Shown here one piece after another: positions 16,064-24,357 of a stretch of DNA of 40,229 nucleotides (positions are counted from its first letter, which is position 1; each line of letters opens with the position of its first letter). Below the pieces are notes generated by a model. That model worked only from the letters and a program-made list of their open reading frames with translations. It ran no database searches and was not told the DNA's origin. The translations under genes were made by a program, and so were the position numbers. Source of the DNA: Syntrophus sp. (in: bacteria) (GTDB lineage: Bacteria; Desulfobacterota; Syntrophia; Syntrophales; UBA8958); contig JANXZC010000073.1 of assembly GCA_025355725.1 (NCBI GenBank), positions 1 through 40,229 of the forward strand. The letters are read 5' to 3'.

Positions 16064-17872
16064 TCACTTTTCATGCACATCCTCGCAGCTCTCGCCGCGC
16101 AGGAAGTCGGAGACGATCTGCAGGTACTCCGCAAGAAGTTGTTTGCTCACGACGAAGATGTGCCCGATATTCTTCTCGAAGGTCCGGTTCAGTCCACCTC
16201 TCGTCACCATCACGTTGCCGTCCAGGTGTTGCCCCCAAAGCTGGCTTGCCACGCAGGAACCCGCCGGCGCGATGGGATCCCTCAAACCCCGGTAGTCGAA
16301 GATCCGGACGCCGGCTTCACGAAGGGCGTCCATGTTGACGGGTTTCCCATCGAGATCCGGATTCGTGGACGGCAGGCAGTAGGTACCCTTCACAAGCTGG
16401 TTGCCCATGAATAAGTTCTGTATCCAATCCCGGTGCGCCTGGGCGGGGAATTTGGTCCCGTGGGTCAGCCAGAACAGAAAGGGCGCCGAATCTTCAATGG
16501 CATGGGAATAGATGGCGCGACTGTAGAAACCGGACAGAACGGTGTAATGCACACCCGGCTGAATCTCATTCATCCCGAAATCGATAACCTGGGGAGGAAT
16601 ATTGACGGCGCCGAACAGTTGATTCATGAGATAGGGATCGTAATTCTGGCTAATGAACGAACGCATGGGTCCGTGGCCGCTGTCTCCGTCGTCAAACTTG
16701 GTGGGGGAAGCCATGAGTGCAAGTTTGGTGACATCCATTTGCTCCCCCCGGGCTTTCCGCTCTTCCGCCCGTCTGGCCAGGTAGGGCAGCATCAGTGTCC
16801 CGCCCATGCAGTAGCCCATGATAAAAATTTCCGCCTGGGGGTTCTTTTTCTTGATGATCTCCAGATAATGGTCCTGAACGGTTTTCCCGTAGTAATCAAG
16901 CCCAAGATGGGTGTCATCGGGACCACAGTCTCCGTAATCGACCATATAAATCGTATAGCCCTCTTTCAACATCCCCTCCACCACGGATTTGCCCTCGGCA
17001 AGATCGAACAGTTCCGGCTTGTTGATGAGCGGGGTGGATAGATAAAGCACTTTACCATTCGGCTTGATGCCCTTGGGCAGATCATAATGGCGAAGCCTGA
17101 CGTTATGCATTTTCGATCCCCTGACGATCTCATAGGGTGAGAAACCGATCTTTCCGTGGGTGGCCCGCTCGGAAAACTCCTTGGGATCGAAAGCATTGGC
17201 TTTATAGAGGCATTCCATACGGAAGCGGTTCTCGGCAAGATACTCCTCCATGGTCATCGCATCCGTTCCGTCGGCGTTTTTCTTCATGTACGGCATATCC
17301 TCGCCTTCGAGGGGAGTCTCCGTGATTACGATCAGCAGACATTTGAGCATCTCCTTCATCGCCTTGAGTCTTGTCATACCCAAGGCATTGTAGCTGTGCT
17401 CCAGTTGGGCGAATTCCTGGACGAATTCCTTCAGCTTCTGGTGCCCTACCTCTGAGGTGGCGACGCGGTGCGCTGATTCCCGGTTGAACTTGCCGTCTGT
17501 GATGAAATAGCTGCACAGATAATAGAGCAAGCGGGTGTAGTTCTTGTATATCCAGCCGTTCATATCCCGGAACATATCCGGTTCTCTGCCGGAGCGTACG
17601 GCAATACGTGCATGGGCCTTGATCGGTTCTATCAGGCTGGATCTGATGAAAGTGCTTTGCATGCTGGCGGCCATAGCGAAAGGTCCGAACAGGGCAAAGT
17701 TGTTACTTATGGAATCGAGGAACTGCTGATACTGGAATAGTGCCTTGGTCTGGGCGCCTCCCAGCTTGCTCTTCCAGGGAAGGGCCGTCATTATTCCCTC
17801 CCGGTTGTCGGCGGGCGAGGGGCCCATTTGCAGCAACAGGCTTGTCGGCGTTATTCTGTTTTCATTTTCCAT
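16064..17872 (-). CDS. Poly(3-hydroxyalkanoate) synthase-like alpha/beta hydrolase (PhaC family)
   Basis: The product has 602 residues. The C-terminal half is a PhaC-type alpha/beta hydrolase with the cysteine lipase box GYCMGG (catalytic C355), VDYGDCGPDD before it, the acid in YRGLRDPIAP and the catalytic histidine in NIGHIFV. In PhaC the cysteine carries the growing polyester. The N-terminal 250 residues (helical, FALFGPFAMAASMQSTFI, then repeated Tyr/Leu-rich helices) are longer than in class III PhaC (about 350 in total) and do not match the class I N-domain by eye. No phaA, phaB, phaE or phasin gene is nearby, so polymer synthesis is inferred, not shown. The start at 17872 follows GAGGGAG; a GTG at 17887 is the alternative. 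Confidence 0.8.
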   Translation of the reverse strand: MENENRITPTSLLLQMGPSPADNREGIMTALPWKSKLGGAQTKALFQYQQFLDSISNNFALFGPFAMAASMQSTFIRSSLIEPIKAHARIAVRSGREPDMFRDMNGWIYKNYTRLLYYLCSYFITDGKFNRESAHRVATSEVGHQKLKEFVQEFAQLEHSYNALGMTRLKAMKEMLKCLLIVITETPLEGEDMPYMKKNADGTDAMTMEEYLAENRFRMECLYKANAFDPKEFSERATHGKIGFSPYEIVRGSKMHNVRLRHYDLPKGIKPNGKVLYLSTPLINKPELFDLAEGKSVVEGMLKEGYTIYMVDYGDCGPDDTHLGLDYYGKTVQDHYLEIIKKKNPQAEIFIMGYCMGGTLMLPYLARRAEERKARGEQMDVTKLALMASPTKFDDGDSGHGPMRSFISQNYDPYLMNQLFGAVNIPPQVIDFGMNEIQPGVHYTVLSGFYSRAIYSHAIEDSAPFLFWLTHGTKFPAQAHRDWIQNLFMGNQLVKGTYCLPSTNPDLDGKPVNMDALREAGVRIFDYRGLRDPIAPAGSCVASQLWGQHLDGNVMVTRGGLNRTFEKNIGHIFVVSKQLLAEYLQIVSDFLRGESCEDVHEK

Positions 17873-18070
17873 AAAAGTCTCCCTCACATGATTGATTTAT
17901 CGTTAATGAATGAAAAATGGGGCCATCCCGTTCCCTCTTTTTCCCATAGCAGCCGGTTCTTTTCAAACATAGGCGATTGTAGTTCTTCCTCAGTATAAGA
18001 GTTTTCTACGTTAATCAGCTAATGCCGTCAATACTAAAAATGGACCTATCAACTTTTTTTATGTTACAAT
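17873..18070. other. Divergent intergenic region, left part
   Basis: This is the upstream region of the PhaC-like gene (minus strand). It contains the ribosome binding site GAGGGAG and an AT-rich block. No near-consensus promoter for the minus strand was recognised. Confidence 0.3.
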
Positions 18071-18093
18071 AATTATTGTTGGCAACAATAATT
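18071..18093. promoter_or_regulatory. Perfect 11-bp-arm palindrome overlapping the -35 box
   Basis: AATTATTGTTG and CAACAATAATT (18071-18081 and 18083-18093) form a perfect dyad around a single G. The last base is the first base of the TTGACA of the promoter at 18093-18121. This placement is typical of a repressor operator, or of an activator site at about -40. No regulator can be assigned. Confidence 0.65.
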
Positions 18094-18121
18094 TGACATA
18101 CTGGACCATCCCTCTTATACT
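18093..18121 (+). promoter_or_regulatory. Near-consensus sigma-70 promoter
   Basis: TTGACA (18093-18098) and TATACT (18116-18121) are separated by exactly 17 nt. The start site would be near 18128, giving a leader of about 80 nt to the REC-GGDEF gene. It is one of the strongest sigma-70-type promoters visible in the window. Confidence 0.75.
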
Positions 18122-18207
18122 TACCAAAAAGAAAAAATTTACGGAAAGTATGCGCAGGGTGACTTGTGCAAAGATTTTCTGTTCTGTAAAGAAAAGGCTG
18201 AGCGAAT

Positions 18208-19158
18208 ATGCTTGTGGATATAGACGAGAAGGTCAATAGTGGACAGTTCCGGATACTTGTTGTCGATGATCAACCAACAATGAGGCAACTGATCCGGGAG
18301 GCCGTTAACGATTTGGGCTATGGCTGCCTTGAGGCCGCAGACGGGATAGAGGCCCTGGAAATCCTTGAAAAAGAGTCGATGGATTTGGTGATAACCGATA
18401 TCTCCATGCCACGCCTTGATGGTATCGCCCTAACTCAGGCCATTAAAGGGAAATACGACAGCAACGTAATCGTGATGACCGGTATGGTCGGCAACTTTAC
18501 CTACGAGGATATCATCGCCAAGGGGGCCAGTGACTTTATCCTGAAACCCGTCAGGATACAGGAGCTCCTCGTGAGGATCAAACGCGTCCTCAGGGAGCGG
18601 ATCATCATTGCGGAAAGAAACCGCATAGAAAACGATCTGCGGGAGAGCGAGGGGCGCTATCATGAGCTGAGCATCACGGACAACCTGACAAAACTATACA
18701 ATTCTCGACACTTCTACAACCAACTAGCGACGGAGATTAATCGCAGCGCACGCTATAACCGCTCGATTTCACTAATGATGCTGGATGTCGATGATTTCAA
18801 GAAATACAATGATTCCTTCGGTCACCTAGAGGGCGACGGTGTCTTGATCCGCTTGGCGAAGGTTATCCGCAGTGGCATGCGGCGCCTGGATCAGGCATGC
18901 CGCTACGGTGGAGAGGAATTTGTCGTTATCCTTCCGGAAACGACAGGTGAGCAGGGGTACCTCATTGCGGAACGCATCCGGGAAGGCTTCCGGCAGGAGA
19001 TCTTTACACCGGCATTGGGAAAGGACACTCATGTTACGGTTAGCATCGGTGTGGCGCAGTTGAAACCGCAAGAAGACATGATGCACTTTATCGACCGGGC
19101 GGATAAGAATATGTATGCCGCCAAGGCCGCAGGGAAGGATAAAGTGATTTTTGCTTAG
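18208..19158 (+). CDS. Response regulator diguanylate cyclase (REC-GGDEF)
   Basis: The product has 316 residues. The receiver domain (about 12-130) has the acidic pair in VVDDQPTM, phospho-acceptor D64 (VITDISMPRLDG) and the lysine in FILKPV. A short helical linker leads to a GGDEF domain (about 165-315) with the active-site motif GGEEF at residues 234-238 and the metal/substrate region LDVDDFKKYNDSFGH. The RxxD inhibitory site (RRLD) lies five residues before GGEEF, so product inhibition by c-di-GMP is expected. Catalytic residues are complete. This is the PleD/WspR-like way of coupling phosphorylation to c-di-GMP synthesis. No kinase gene is adjacent. It is monocistronic or leads the DUF3300/DUF2950 genes 114 nt downstream. 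Confidence 0.95.
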   Translation: MLVDIDEKVNSGQFRILVVDDQPTMRQLIREAVNDLGYGCLEAADGIEALEILEKESMDLVITDISMPRLDGIALTQAIKGKYDSNVIVMTGMVGNFTYEDIIAKGASDFILKPVRIQELLVRIKRVLRERIIIAERNRIENDLRESEGRYHELSITDNLTKLYNSRHFYNQLATEINRSARYNRSISLMMLDVDDFKKYNDSFGHLEGDGVLIRLAKVIRSGMRRLDQACRYGGEEFVVILPETTGEQGYLIAERIREGFRQEIFTPALGKDTHVTVSIGVAQLKPQEDMMHFIDRADKNMYAAKAAGKDKVIFA

Positions 19159-19272
19159 GGGCAATGCTCTTGCACGACTCACAAAGAGGGCTGGCTTTTT
19201 CCGTAAAAATATTGCAAACCGCCGTGCCAATGAGTTGCTATTACCCGTGGTGCACATAAAGAGAGGAAAGTC

Positions 19273-20559
19273 ATGATAAAAAAAATATCTGTTCAGGTGT
19301 TATTATGGGGTCTTATTTTAATCTTGGCAATACCCTTCGGGGCTTTTGCCCAGAACACGGCGCCGCCGGCATCACCTCAGTTCAAGCAGGAAGAGTTGGA
19401 CCAGATGCTCGCCCCGATAGCCCTTTACCCTGATTCACTACTGGTTCAGATCCTGATGGCATCTACCTATCCTCTTGAGATTGTGGAAGCGGCACGGTGG
19501 GCCAAGGCAAACCAGAACCTTAAGGGGGATCCGTTAACGACCGCCCTTGAGAAACAGAACTGGGATCCCAGTATAAAATCACTGGTAAACTTTCCATCCG
19601 TGCTGGCGATGATGAATGACAAGCTTGAGTGGACCCAGAAGCTGGGAGACGCTTTTCTGTCCCAGGAAAAAGGCGTAATGGATACGGTGCAGAGACTCAG
19701 GGCAAAGGCTCAGGCACAGGGCACGTTGAAAAGCACGGATCAGCAGAAGGTTACCACCCAGGCACAGACAATTATTATTGAGCCTGCCAGTCCGCAGGTG
19801 GTGTACATCCCTGCCTATAATCCTGCTGTAGTATATGGCCCCTGGATGTATCCCGCCTACCCGCCTTATCCCTATTATCCGCCTGGTGCGGTTGTAGGAG
19901 CCAGTGTTGTATCCTTTGGAATGGGCGTCGCCGTTGGCGCGGCCTGGGGCTATGCCTGGGGAGGCTGCAACTGGAATCACGGAAGCGTCAATGTTAATGT
20001 CAACCAGAATAATACTATTAACAATAATATCAACCGGAATAAGTACGCCAACAATGCTAATGTAAGCCAGAACACTGCTAATATTAACCGAAATAACACC
20101 AATAAGGTGGGTGGCGGCGGCAGTACCGAATGGCAGCACGACCCAGCCCATCGTAAGGGTGTTGCCTATAGAGACAACGCCACACAACAGAAATACGGCC
20201 AACGTGACCGGGGCGGTACAAATGCAAGAAATGATTACAGGGGACATACCCCGGATGACAGGGGAAGAACCGGCCAGGCCGCTGACCGTCCCGGGATGCA
20301 GGATCGTAAAGATGTTCAGGGACGTGACAGGCAAGATGCCCAGGATCGTAAAGGCACTCCGGCGCAGAGCCGGAACATGGATAGCAGGCAAGGATCTGCC
20401 GGCGCTTTCGATGGTATGGACCGTAGCGGCAGCGAGGCAAAGATGCAGAGTGACCGTGGCCGGGCAAGTAGTCAGGGCATGAGCTCTGCACGGGATGGCG
20501 GAGGCTCGGCAAGGAGCAGCGGAGGCGGGATGAGCCGCAGTGGAGGTGGTCGTCGATGA
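19273..20559 (+). CDS. Exported DUF3300 protein with Asn-rich and Gly/Arg/Ser-rich tail
   Basis: The product has 428 residues. The signal peptide ends at GAFA (residue 26). The DUF3300 core (about 38-190) includes LDQMLAPIALYPDSLLVQIL, STYPLEIVEAARWA, NWDPSIKSLVNFPSVLAMM and QVVYIPAYNPAVVYGPW. A glycine-rich hydrophobic segment (about 210-235) follows, then an Asn-rich stretch (VNVNVNQNNTINNNINRNKY) and a Gly/Asp/Arg/Ser-rich disordered tail ending in GGGRR. The function of DUF3300 is unknown; the signal peptide places it in the envelope. GAGAGGAAAG precedes the ATG. The stop overlaps the first possible ATG of the DUF2950 frame, and the two families are often neighbours. Confidence 0.9.
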   Translation: MIKKISVQVLLWGLILILAIPFGAFAQNTAPPASPQFKQEELDQMLAPIALYPDSLLVQILMASTYPLEIVEAARWAKANQNLKGDPLTTALEKQNWDPSIKSLVNFPSVLAMMNDKLEWTQKLGDAFLSQEKGVMDTVQRLRAKAQAQGTLKSTDQQKVTTQAQTIIIEPASPQVVYIPAYNPAVVYGPWMYPAYPPYPYYPPGAVVGASVVSFGMGVAVGAAWGYAWGGCNWNHGSVNVNVNQNNTINNNINRNKYANNANVSQNTANINRNNTNKVGGGGSTEWQHDPAHRKGVAYRDNATQQKYGQRDRGGTNARNDYRGHTPDDRGRTGQAADRPGMQDRKDVQGRDRQDAQDRKGTPAQSRNMDSRQGSAGAFDGMDRSGSEAKMQSDRGRASSQGMSSARDGGGSARSSGGGMSRSGGGRR

Positions 20560-20609
20560 AGAACCATTTTTGTTTCTCCACTAAAAACCACCTGAGGAGG
20601 GGAAGAATA

Positions 20610-21575
20610 ATGATGCATATAGCCTCGAAAACAAGAAAAAAATTAGTGCGTCCCTTTGGTATTGCAATCACCATTGCCGTTATCATGGCCACCTTAGCCT
20701 TCAGTGGACCCGTTTCTGCCAAGGCTCTTAAACAGAAGACCTTCGGTTCTCCCGAGGCAGCATTCAAAGCCATGGTTACAGCAATGAAAGGGTGCGATAC
20801 TGGGGAATTGACCGTAATATTTGGTCCTGGCGGCATAAATCTTGTTTCTTCCGGTGATGATGTTGCCGATAAGACCGAACGTGATAATTTTGTCAGGGCA
20901 TATGATGAAAAAAACAAAATTGAGACCATCAATGGCAATAAAGCGATACTCTATGTCGGCAATAATGACTGGCCCATGCCCATTCCGGTCGTAAAAAAGG
21001 GTAATGGCTGGCGTTTTGATACAAAGGCCGGTAAGGAAGAGATTATACAGCGGAGAATCGGCAGAAATGAGCTAAATACAATACAGACTTGCCAGGCATA
21101 CGTGGATGCACAATTGGAATATGCACCCAGGGATTACGACGGCGACGGATTATTTGAGTATGCCCAGAAGCTTCTAAGCACGCCGGGAAAAAAGGACGGC
21201 CTATACTGGGAGACAAAAGAAGGCGAACAAAAAAGTCCGCTGGGGGCCTTCGTTGCGGTTGCCGCAAGGGAAGGATACTTTTCGAAAGATGGTAAGAGCA
21301 AACCGGCTCCTTTTCGTGGTTATTACTACAGAATTCTCAAAGAACAGGGTAAAGACGCTCCCGGAGGGGCATACAGCTATGTGGCCAACGGCAAGATGAT
21401 CGGTGGGTTCGCTCTGGTTGCATATCCCGCCCTATACCGCAATTCCGGTGTCATGACCTTCATCGTCAATAAAGACGGTCAGGTTTACCAGAAGGATCTT
21501 GGCAGGAATACGGCAAAGATTGCTCAGGCGATAAAGGCATATAATCCTGACAAAACCTGGAAGAAGGCGGAATAA
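20610..21575 (+). CDS. Exported DUF2950 protein
   Basis: The product has 321 residues. The signal peptide is about residues 1-37 (IAITIAVIMATLAFSGPVSA). The DUF2950 body starts at KTFGSPEAAFKAMVTAMKG and continues with WRFDTKAGKEEIIQRRIGRNE, YVDAQLEYAPRDYDGDGLFEY and PFRGYYYRILKEQG. The segment DYDGDGLFEYAQ is typical of this family. No enzymatic role is known. Start choice: the frame is open from 20556 (ATGA overlap with the DUF3300 stop), but GAGGAGGGG just before the ATG at 20610, and a signal peptide beginning there, favour 20610. It probably acts with the DUF3300 protein in the envelope. Confidence 0.88.
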   Translation: MMHIASKTRKKLVRPFGIAITIAVIMATLAFSGPVSAKALKQKTFGSPEAAFKAMVTAMKGCDTGELTVIFGPGGINLVSSGDDVADKTERDNFVRAYDEKNKIETINGNKAILYVGNNDWPMPIPVVKKGNGWRFDTKAGKEEIIQRRIGRNELNTIQTCQAYVDAQLEYAPRDYDGDGLFEYAQKLLSTPGKKDGLYWETKEGEQKSPLGAFVAVAAREGYFSKDGKSKPAPFRGYYYRILKEQGKDAPGGAYSYVANGKMIGGFALVAYPALYRNSGVMTFIVNKDGQVYQKDLGRNTAKIAQAIKAYNPDKTWKKAE

Positions 21576-21599
21576 ATTAATCAAATTCCTGCCATGCGG

Positions 21600-22310
21600 T
21601 CACGGATTTATAATCCCCCCGTCGATGGCAACTTTGGTGAACGTCACGGGGATCTTTTTCCCCGCCTGTTGCATCGCCGTCTGAACGATCCGGACGAGGC
21701 CGCCGCAACAGGGAACCTCCATGAAGGGAACCTCAAGGGACCGGATGTCGTTCTTCCCAAACATTTCGGTTAGTTTCTCCACGTAGAACGCCCCATTGTC
21801 CAGCTTTGGACAGGCGATAATCAGGATGCGGTTCTTTACAAAACGGCGATGAAAGTCTCCAAAGGCGCAGGGGACGCAATCAGCGGCGATGACTACGTCC
21901 GCCCCGGATAAATAGGGGGCGTTGACGGGCAGAAGCATCAACTGGACCGGCCAGTTCTTCAATTGCGACGGCTGGGCTACCTCCCCGGTCGCCTTCCCTT
22001 CGCCGGCCGCAACCGGCCGCAGCTCCCGGATCATGGAACCCGGACAGGCGCACGGCGGTTCTTCCCCATGGTGCAAATGTTTTGCGACGGCCTGCTCATC
22101 GAAGATATCCGCCTCTCTTTCAATCATATCGATGGCCCCCTGGGGACACTCCCCGAGGCAGGCCCCCAGGCCGTCGCAATAGATCTCACTGACCAGTCTT
22201 GCCTTGCCGTCGATTACCTGCAGGGCCCCTTCGGCGCAAGCCGTCACGCACAGCCCGCAGCCGTCGCACTTTTCTTCATTGATGGCAATTATCTTTCTGG
22301 TGATCTTCAT
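21600..22310 (-). CDS. 4Fe-4S ferredoxin-domain protein associated with hcp
   Basis: The product has 236 residues. Cluster motif 1 is CDGCGLCVTAC (residues about 16-26, complete CxxCxxCxxxC). Motif 2 is CDGLGACLGECP, where the second cysteine of the usual CxxCxxCxxxCP is leucine, so cluster 2 has only three classical ligands. The C-terminal half is a separate domain with paired cysteines (AADCVPCAFGDFH, VPFMEVPCCGGLVRI). Such proteins are seen beside hydroxylamine reductase in anaerobes and may pass electrons to it; that role is inferred. It lies 135 nt downstream of hcp on the same strand, with its own dyad at 22393-22409 and ribosome binding site GGGGAGG. Confidence 0.85.
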   Translation of the reverse strand: MKITRKIIAINEEKCDGCGLCVTACAEGALQVIDGKARLVSEIYCDGLGACLGECPQGAIDMIEREADIFDEQAVAKHLHHGEEPPCACPGSMIRELRPVAAGEGKATGEVAQPSQLKNWPVQLMLLPVNAPYLSGADVVIAADCVPCAFGDFHRRFVKNRILIIACPKLDNGAFYVEKLTEMFGKNDIRSLEVPFMEVPCCGGLVRIVQTAMQQAGKKIPVTFTKVAIDGGIINP

Positions 22311-22392
22311 TGTTTCTCCTCCCCTTGTGACGCATCCTCGTCATGGACGTTTCATTTCCGATCCGTCTGTGTTGTAAACAGGTAGATTCAAA

Positions 22393-22409
22393 TAAGTTAC
22401 GTCAACTTA
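22393..22409. promoter_or_regulatory. Dyad upstream of the ferredoxin-like gene
   Basis: TAAGTT-ACGTC-AACTTA is an inverted repeat with 6-bp arms. The sequence next to it on the minus strand (GATTTAAGTTGAC) shares the TTTAAG-T-GAC core with the FNR-like site upstream of hcp, so the same regulator may act at both. Confidence 0.35.
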
Positions 22410-22445
22410 AATCATATGGTGACGGCTTTCCTTCTCTTCCAAGAA

Positions 22446-24059
22446 CTAACCCAAAATAGCCTTCAGGTCTTCATCCGGCGTTGTAATCGGCATGATGTTA
22501 AATTTCTGAACCAGAACATTCAGGACATTGGGTGTAATAAAAGCAGGCAGGGTTGGTCCGAGCCTGATGTCCCTGATCCCGAGATGAAGAAGGGTCAAGA
22601 GGATCGCACAGGCTTTTTGCTCATACCAGGACAGAATCATTGACAGCGGCAGGTCATTTACGCCGCACTCGAAGGCATTGGCAAGAGACACGGCTATCTG
22701 AATAGCCGAGTATGCGTCGTTACACTGACCGATATCGAGAAGCCTCGGAATACCGTCAATGTCTCCCAGGGATTTGTCAAAGAAACGGAATTTCCCGCAG
22801 GCCAGAGTCAACACCACACAATCTGAAGGCACTTTTTCCACAAACTCTGTGTAGTAATTCCGGCCTGGTTTGGCCCCATCACAGCCGCCAACCAGGAAAA
22901 AATGCCGGATGGCCTTGTTTTTGACCGCAGCGACGATCTGTCCGGCTACACTCATGACCGCATTGCGGCCAAAACCGACCATGACGGTCTTTCCGGTCAC
23001 ATCTTCGGCAAAGCCCGGCAAAGAAAGGGCCTTTTCAATGACCGGCATAAAATCTTTGCTGCCGATATGGATCACCCCGGGCCACCCCACCAGTCCGGTG
23101 GTAAAGATGTTGTCCCGGTAGGATTCCCCGGGCTTTTGGATACAGTTGGTGGTCATCAGGACAGCTCCTGGAAACGCGGCAAACTCCTTGGCCTGATTCT
23201 GCCAGGCGGTGCCATAATGGCCAAATAAATGGTCGTATTTTTTCAGCTCCGGGTAACCGTGACAGGGCAGCATTTCGCCGTGGGTATAGACATGGATTCC
23301 TTTGCCCTGGGTTTGCTTCAGGATGTCCTCCAGATCTTTCAGGTCATGACCGGAAACGAGGATGGCTTTACCTTTTTTTACACCCAGTGGTACTGCGGTG
23401 GGAACCGGATGACCATAAACGCTTGTATTGGCGGCATCCAGCAGTTCCATGGCGCGCAGATTAATTTCCCCGCATTTCAGTACCAGCCCCACCATATCAT
23501 TGACATCCGGATTTATTTCCAGCGTCTTAGCCATTGCCTCATATATAAAGGCAAATATTTTGTCGTCTGTCTGTCCAAGAATGGCGGCATGGTCGGCATA
23601 GGCGGCAAGGCCCTTGAGCCCGTATATTAAAAGCTGCTGTAAAGAAAGGATATCAGGATCAATCGTTGGATCGGATTTGACGCCCGCCTGTTCCCCTTGG
23701 GCAAGCAGACCTTCCATGGTTTTCTCCGGCACAAACGTAGCCGGACCTTCAGAAGCAACCAGGCTGACCCTTGATTTCAGCCCATCCCGGTATTGCACGG
23801 TCTGGTTGATAATGGGGACAAACCGTTGGGGATCAAAATCCACATTAGTTAATGTTGAAAATATTGCCTCACAGACGAACCGGTCCATTTGGATGTCGGA
23901 TATCCCGGCTTTCCTGGCCTCAACAGCGTACAGGGAGAGACCTTTGAGTGCATAAATCAACAAATCCTGTAAGGCGGCGACATCGGGTTGTTTCCCGCAT
24001 ACGCCACTCTTACTGCATCCTTCGCCTTTAGCCGTCTGTTCACATTGGTAACAAAACAT
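22446..24059 (-). CDS. hcp: Hydroxylamine reductase / hybrid cluster protein, class I
   Basis: The 537-residue protein starts with the class I signature MFCYQCEQTAKGEGC, then SKSGVCGKQ, whose four cysteines (3, 6, 15, 21) bind the [4Fe-4S] cluster as in Desulfovibrio Hcp. C-terminal ligands of the hybrid cluster are recognisable (MLPCHGYPELK, TTNCIQKPGESYRD, VGGCDGAKPGRNYYTEF, LACGKFRFF, IGQCNDAYSAIQIA). Known activities are hydroxylamine reduction and NO reductase/S-nitrosylase function, both linked to nitrosative stress. The start at 24059 follows GAGGAGA; the upstream extension to 24083 is not needed. An FNR/HcpR-like site lies at 24177-24190, about -41.5 from a predicted start site. The Crp/Fnr regulator encoded at 26235 is the obvious candidate. 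Confidence 0.97.
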   Translation of the reverse strand: MFCYQCEQTAKGEGCSKSGVCGKQPDVAALQDLLIYALKGLSLYAVEARKAGISDIQMDRFVCEAIFSTLTNVDFDPQRFVPIINQTVQYRDGLKSRVSLVASEGPATFVPEKTMEGLLAQGEQAGVKSDPTIDPDILSLQQLLIYGLKGLAAYADHAAILGQTDDKIFAFIYEAMAKTLEINPDVNDMVGLVLKCGEINLRAMELLDAANTSVYGHPVPTAVPLGVKKGKAILVSGHDLKDLEDILKQTQGKGIHVYTHGEMLPCHGYPELKKYDHLFGHYGTAWQNQAKEFAAFPGAVLMTTNCIQKPGESYRDNIFTTGLVGWPGVIHIGSKDFMPVIEKALSLPGFAEDVTGKTVMVGFGRNAVMSVAGQIVAAVKNKAIRHFFLVGGCDGAKPGRNYYTEFVEKVPSDCVVLTLACGKFRFFDKSLGDIDGIPRLLDIGQCNDAYSAIQIAVSLANAFECGVNDLPLSMILSWYEQKACAILLTLLHLGIRDIRLGPTLPAFITPNVLNVLVQKFNIMPITTPDEDLKAILG

Positions 24060-24148
24060 GATATTATCTCCTCTAAGATACATGGTTTTTTTGGAGCCAG
24101 AGATTCTATTGCTTTTGGTTCCTGACCCCCTGTTTCATCGTTGCTTCC

Positions 24149-24154
24149 CTTTTA
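24149..24154 (-). promoter_or_regulatory. Candidate -10 element of hcp
   Basis: TAAAAG on the minus strand lies 32 bp from the centre of the FNR-like dyad (24183.5). That is the spacing expected for a class II activator site at -41.5. No -35 consensus is needed in that arrangement. Confidence 0.4.
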
Positions 24155-24176
24155 CACCCATTGGATGAGGTGCGCC

Positions 24177-24190
24177 TTGACTTAAATCAA
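24177..24190. promoter_or_regulatory. FNR/HcpR-like binding site between hcp and nrfHA
   Basis: TTGAC-TTAA-ATCAA differs from the FNR consensus TTGAT-N4-ATCAA at one position and is flanked by C and G that extend the dyad (CTTGACTTAAATCAAG). It lies in the 298-bp divergent region, better placed for hcp than for nrfH. HcpR of Desulfovibrio-type bacteria recognises similar TTGAC/GTCAA half-sites. Confidence 0.65.
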
Positions 24191-24264
24191 GAATCGAAAG
24201 TTTATCGCCATAATACTGCACAACCGACATTTGCGTACAAGCAGGAGTCTGTAAAAATTTTCCG

Positions 24265-24294
24265 TTGACATTCCGATGGCTGGCATATTACTAT
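24265..24294 (+). promoter_or_regulatory. Candidate promoter of nrfHA
   Basis: TTGACA (24265-24270) and TACTAT (24289-24294) are separated by 18 nt. Transcription would start about 57 nt before the nrfH ATG. The -10 element is a partial match. Confidence 0.5.
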
Positions 24295-24357
24295 GCTGCC
24301 CATAAAATCTTGCGTATTTAACCGTATCACCAAAGAGTAGAAAAGTCCGCATCCGAA

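Noticed and set aside
24281-24297. Sigma-54-like TGGCAT...TATGCT before nrfH
   Set aside because: The spacing between GG and GC is 11 nt instead of 10; the TTGACA-type promoter overlapping it is better supported.
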